This document shows, in pieces, positions 53,246-54,035 of a DNA stretch of 54,035 bases. The stretch is from Armatimonadota bacterium (GTDB lineage: Bacteria > Bacteroidota > Ignavibacteria > OLB7), in NCBI GenBank assembly GCA_020850315.1, contig JADZEY010000046.1, positions 1 through 54,035 on the forward strand. Direction: 5' to 3'. The first letter of the stretch is position 1. Every line of letters begins with the position of its first letter. The translations under genes were made by a program, and so were the position numbers. The notes beneath the pieces are model-generated. The model searched no databases, was not told the origin of the DNA, and worked only from the letters and a program-made list of their open reading frames with translations.

Positions 53246-54035
53246 ATGAAACGATTGCACCTTCGTTGGCTATGCAGCATGGCGTTCATGCTGGTAGCAG
53301 TATCTGTACCTGCGTGGAGTCAATTAGACTACGTGTTCTCTGTAACGACGGGGTCTTTGACTACGCTTTCTTCGCCAGTGCAAACCCATAGCACCTACAC
53401 AGGGGCAAATGGATGGTTTGGAACCCCTTCCAGTGCGGTATCTGCTCCTTTGCCATTCCCATTCGTGTTCAATGCTACTTCCTACAATGACGTTAGCATC
53501 ACGAATAATGGAGTGATAGGATTAGGAGCAACACCAATGTCCGATGGAACAAGCAATGATCTTGCCCAAGAATCAGTACCGATTCTTGCACCATTTTGGG
53601 ATCAGATGCGATTAGGTTCGCGTTCTGGTTCACAAATCAATTACAGTACGGAAGGGTCGGCTCCCAACCGCATTTTTGTTGTTGAGTACAAAGACATGGC
53701 GTTAAGTGGAGGGGGGGATGGTACAGTGACGCGAGTGACGTTCCAGATTCGCTTGCACGAGCAGTGCAATCTGATTGAGTTCTACTATGAGAATATGGAT
53801 CCGGGAAATTCTGTCGGGTGGTCCGGAGGCACGGTAACAACCAGCGGGTCCATTGGCATTGCCAATGGCAAAACTTTTATTAGTGTCACACCAAATGGCA
53901 ACACAGCAACAACCAGTGCATCAAAAGCCAATAACAACATTAGCTTAGGCAGCTCGGCCATTGATAAAGGGGTCTTGTACAAATTCACTCCTGCTGGAAT
54001 TTCGCTTTCTGGCAATACTGCTCAAGGCGGTACAA
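53246..54035 (+). CDS. 5' part of a large secreted beta-rich protein (runs off the window)
   Basis: The ATG at 53246 has GGAG at 53232-53235 and opens a signal peptide (MKRLHLRWLCSMAFMLVAVS). The frame stays open for 263 codons to the window end, so no stop is seen. It contains NGVIGLGATPMS, then SVPILAPFWDQMRLG and SGSQINYSTEGSAPNRIFVV, the same N-terminal domain plan as the protein at 7932 (MMGLGNSGTVNIN ... NPVIAAWWDDQHM). It ends SGNTAQGGT, aligned with AGNIAQGGT of that protein. It is therefore a paralogue and probably also ends in a T9SS domain outside the window. Confidence 0.85.
   Translation, partial: MKRLHLRWLCSMAFMLVAVSVPAWSQLDYVFSVTTGSLTTLSSPVQTHSTYTGANGWFGTPSSAVSAPLPFPFVFNATSYNDVSITNNGVIGLGATPMSDGTSNDLAQESVPILAPFWDQMRLGSRSGSQINYSTEGSAPNRIFVVEYKDMALSGGGDGTVTRVTFQIRLHEQCNLIEFYYENMDPGNSVGWSGGTVTTSGSIGIANGKTFISVTPNGNTATTSASKANNNISLGSSAIDKGVLYKFTPAGISLSGNTAQGGT

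Overview
The window looks like a chromosomal segment of a member of the Bacteroidota/Chlorobiota (FCB) group with moderately high GC. The evidence is indirect. At least six large exported proteins end in a type IX secretion (T9SS/Por) sorting domain. Several carry choice-of-anchor-D (ASPM/SPD-2/Hydin-like) beta-sandwich repeats. Three intergenic regions carry promoters of the Bacteroidetes form (YTTG, N19-21, TAnnTTTG). The overall style recalls Candidatus Kapaibacteria or Ignavibacteria, but no marker gene here fixes the phylum.

Layout. 1-6300: the 3' part of a T9SS cargo gene and a large outer-membrane beta-barrel-like protein. 6573-7658: transaldolase. 7932-16217: two giant secreted T9SS proteins with a paired-hairpin gap between them. 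16386-17351: a small PQQ-propeller-like ORF, a decayed gene fragment and a dispersed repeat. 17352-19381 (minus): gmhB, a DUF971 protein and a type II L-asparaginase. 19614-25890 (plus): zinc ribbon protein, CARDB protein, DUF3179 membrane protein, an orphan MalK/UgpC-type ABC ATPase, a flippase-like membrane protein and an aldehyde dehydrogenase. 25930-27744 (minus): ArfB, putative anti-sigma factor, ECF sigma factor. 28164-30470 (minus): a fibre-like protein built from about 28 short repeats, with related repeats on both sides. 31104-36025 (minus): gppA/ppx, then lepA, a degenerate signal peptidase and an intact signal peptidase. 36264-47267 (minus): two very large paralogous T9SS surface proteins with a double-OmpA protein carrying 27 consecutive prolines between them. 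47735-50591 (minus): exported protein, deoxyhypusine-synthase-like protein, WYL regulator. 50856 to the end (plus): TPR protein, exported WD40 propeller, and the 5' end of another large secreted protein that runs off the window.

How it fits together. Most of the coding capacity makes and exports cell-surface proteins: Sec signal peptides, signal peptidase, T9SS sorting domains, OmpA-type peptidoglycan anchoring and outer-membrane barrels. Housekeeping genes are interspersed: transaldolase, lepA, gppA/ppx, gmhB, arfB. No tRNA, rRNA, CRISPR array, transposase or integrase gene was seen.

Most notable: (i) a tandem signal peptidase pair downstream of lepA in which the first copy has lost both catalytic residues; (ii) the fibre gene with its flanking direct and inverted repeats; (iii) the cohesin-like/T9SS - polyproline OmpA - cohesin-like/T9SS locus.
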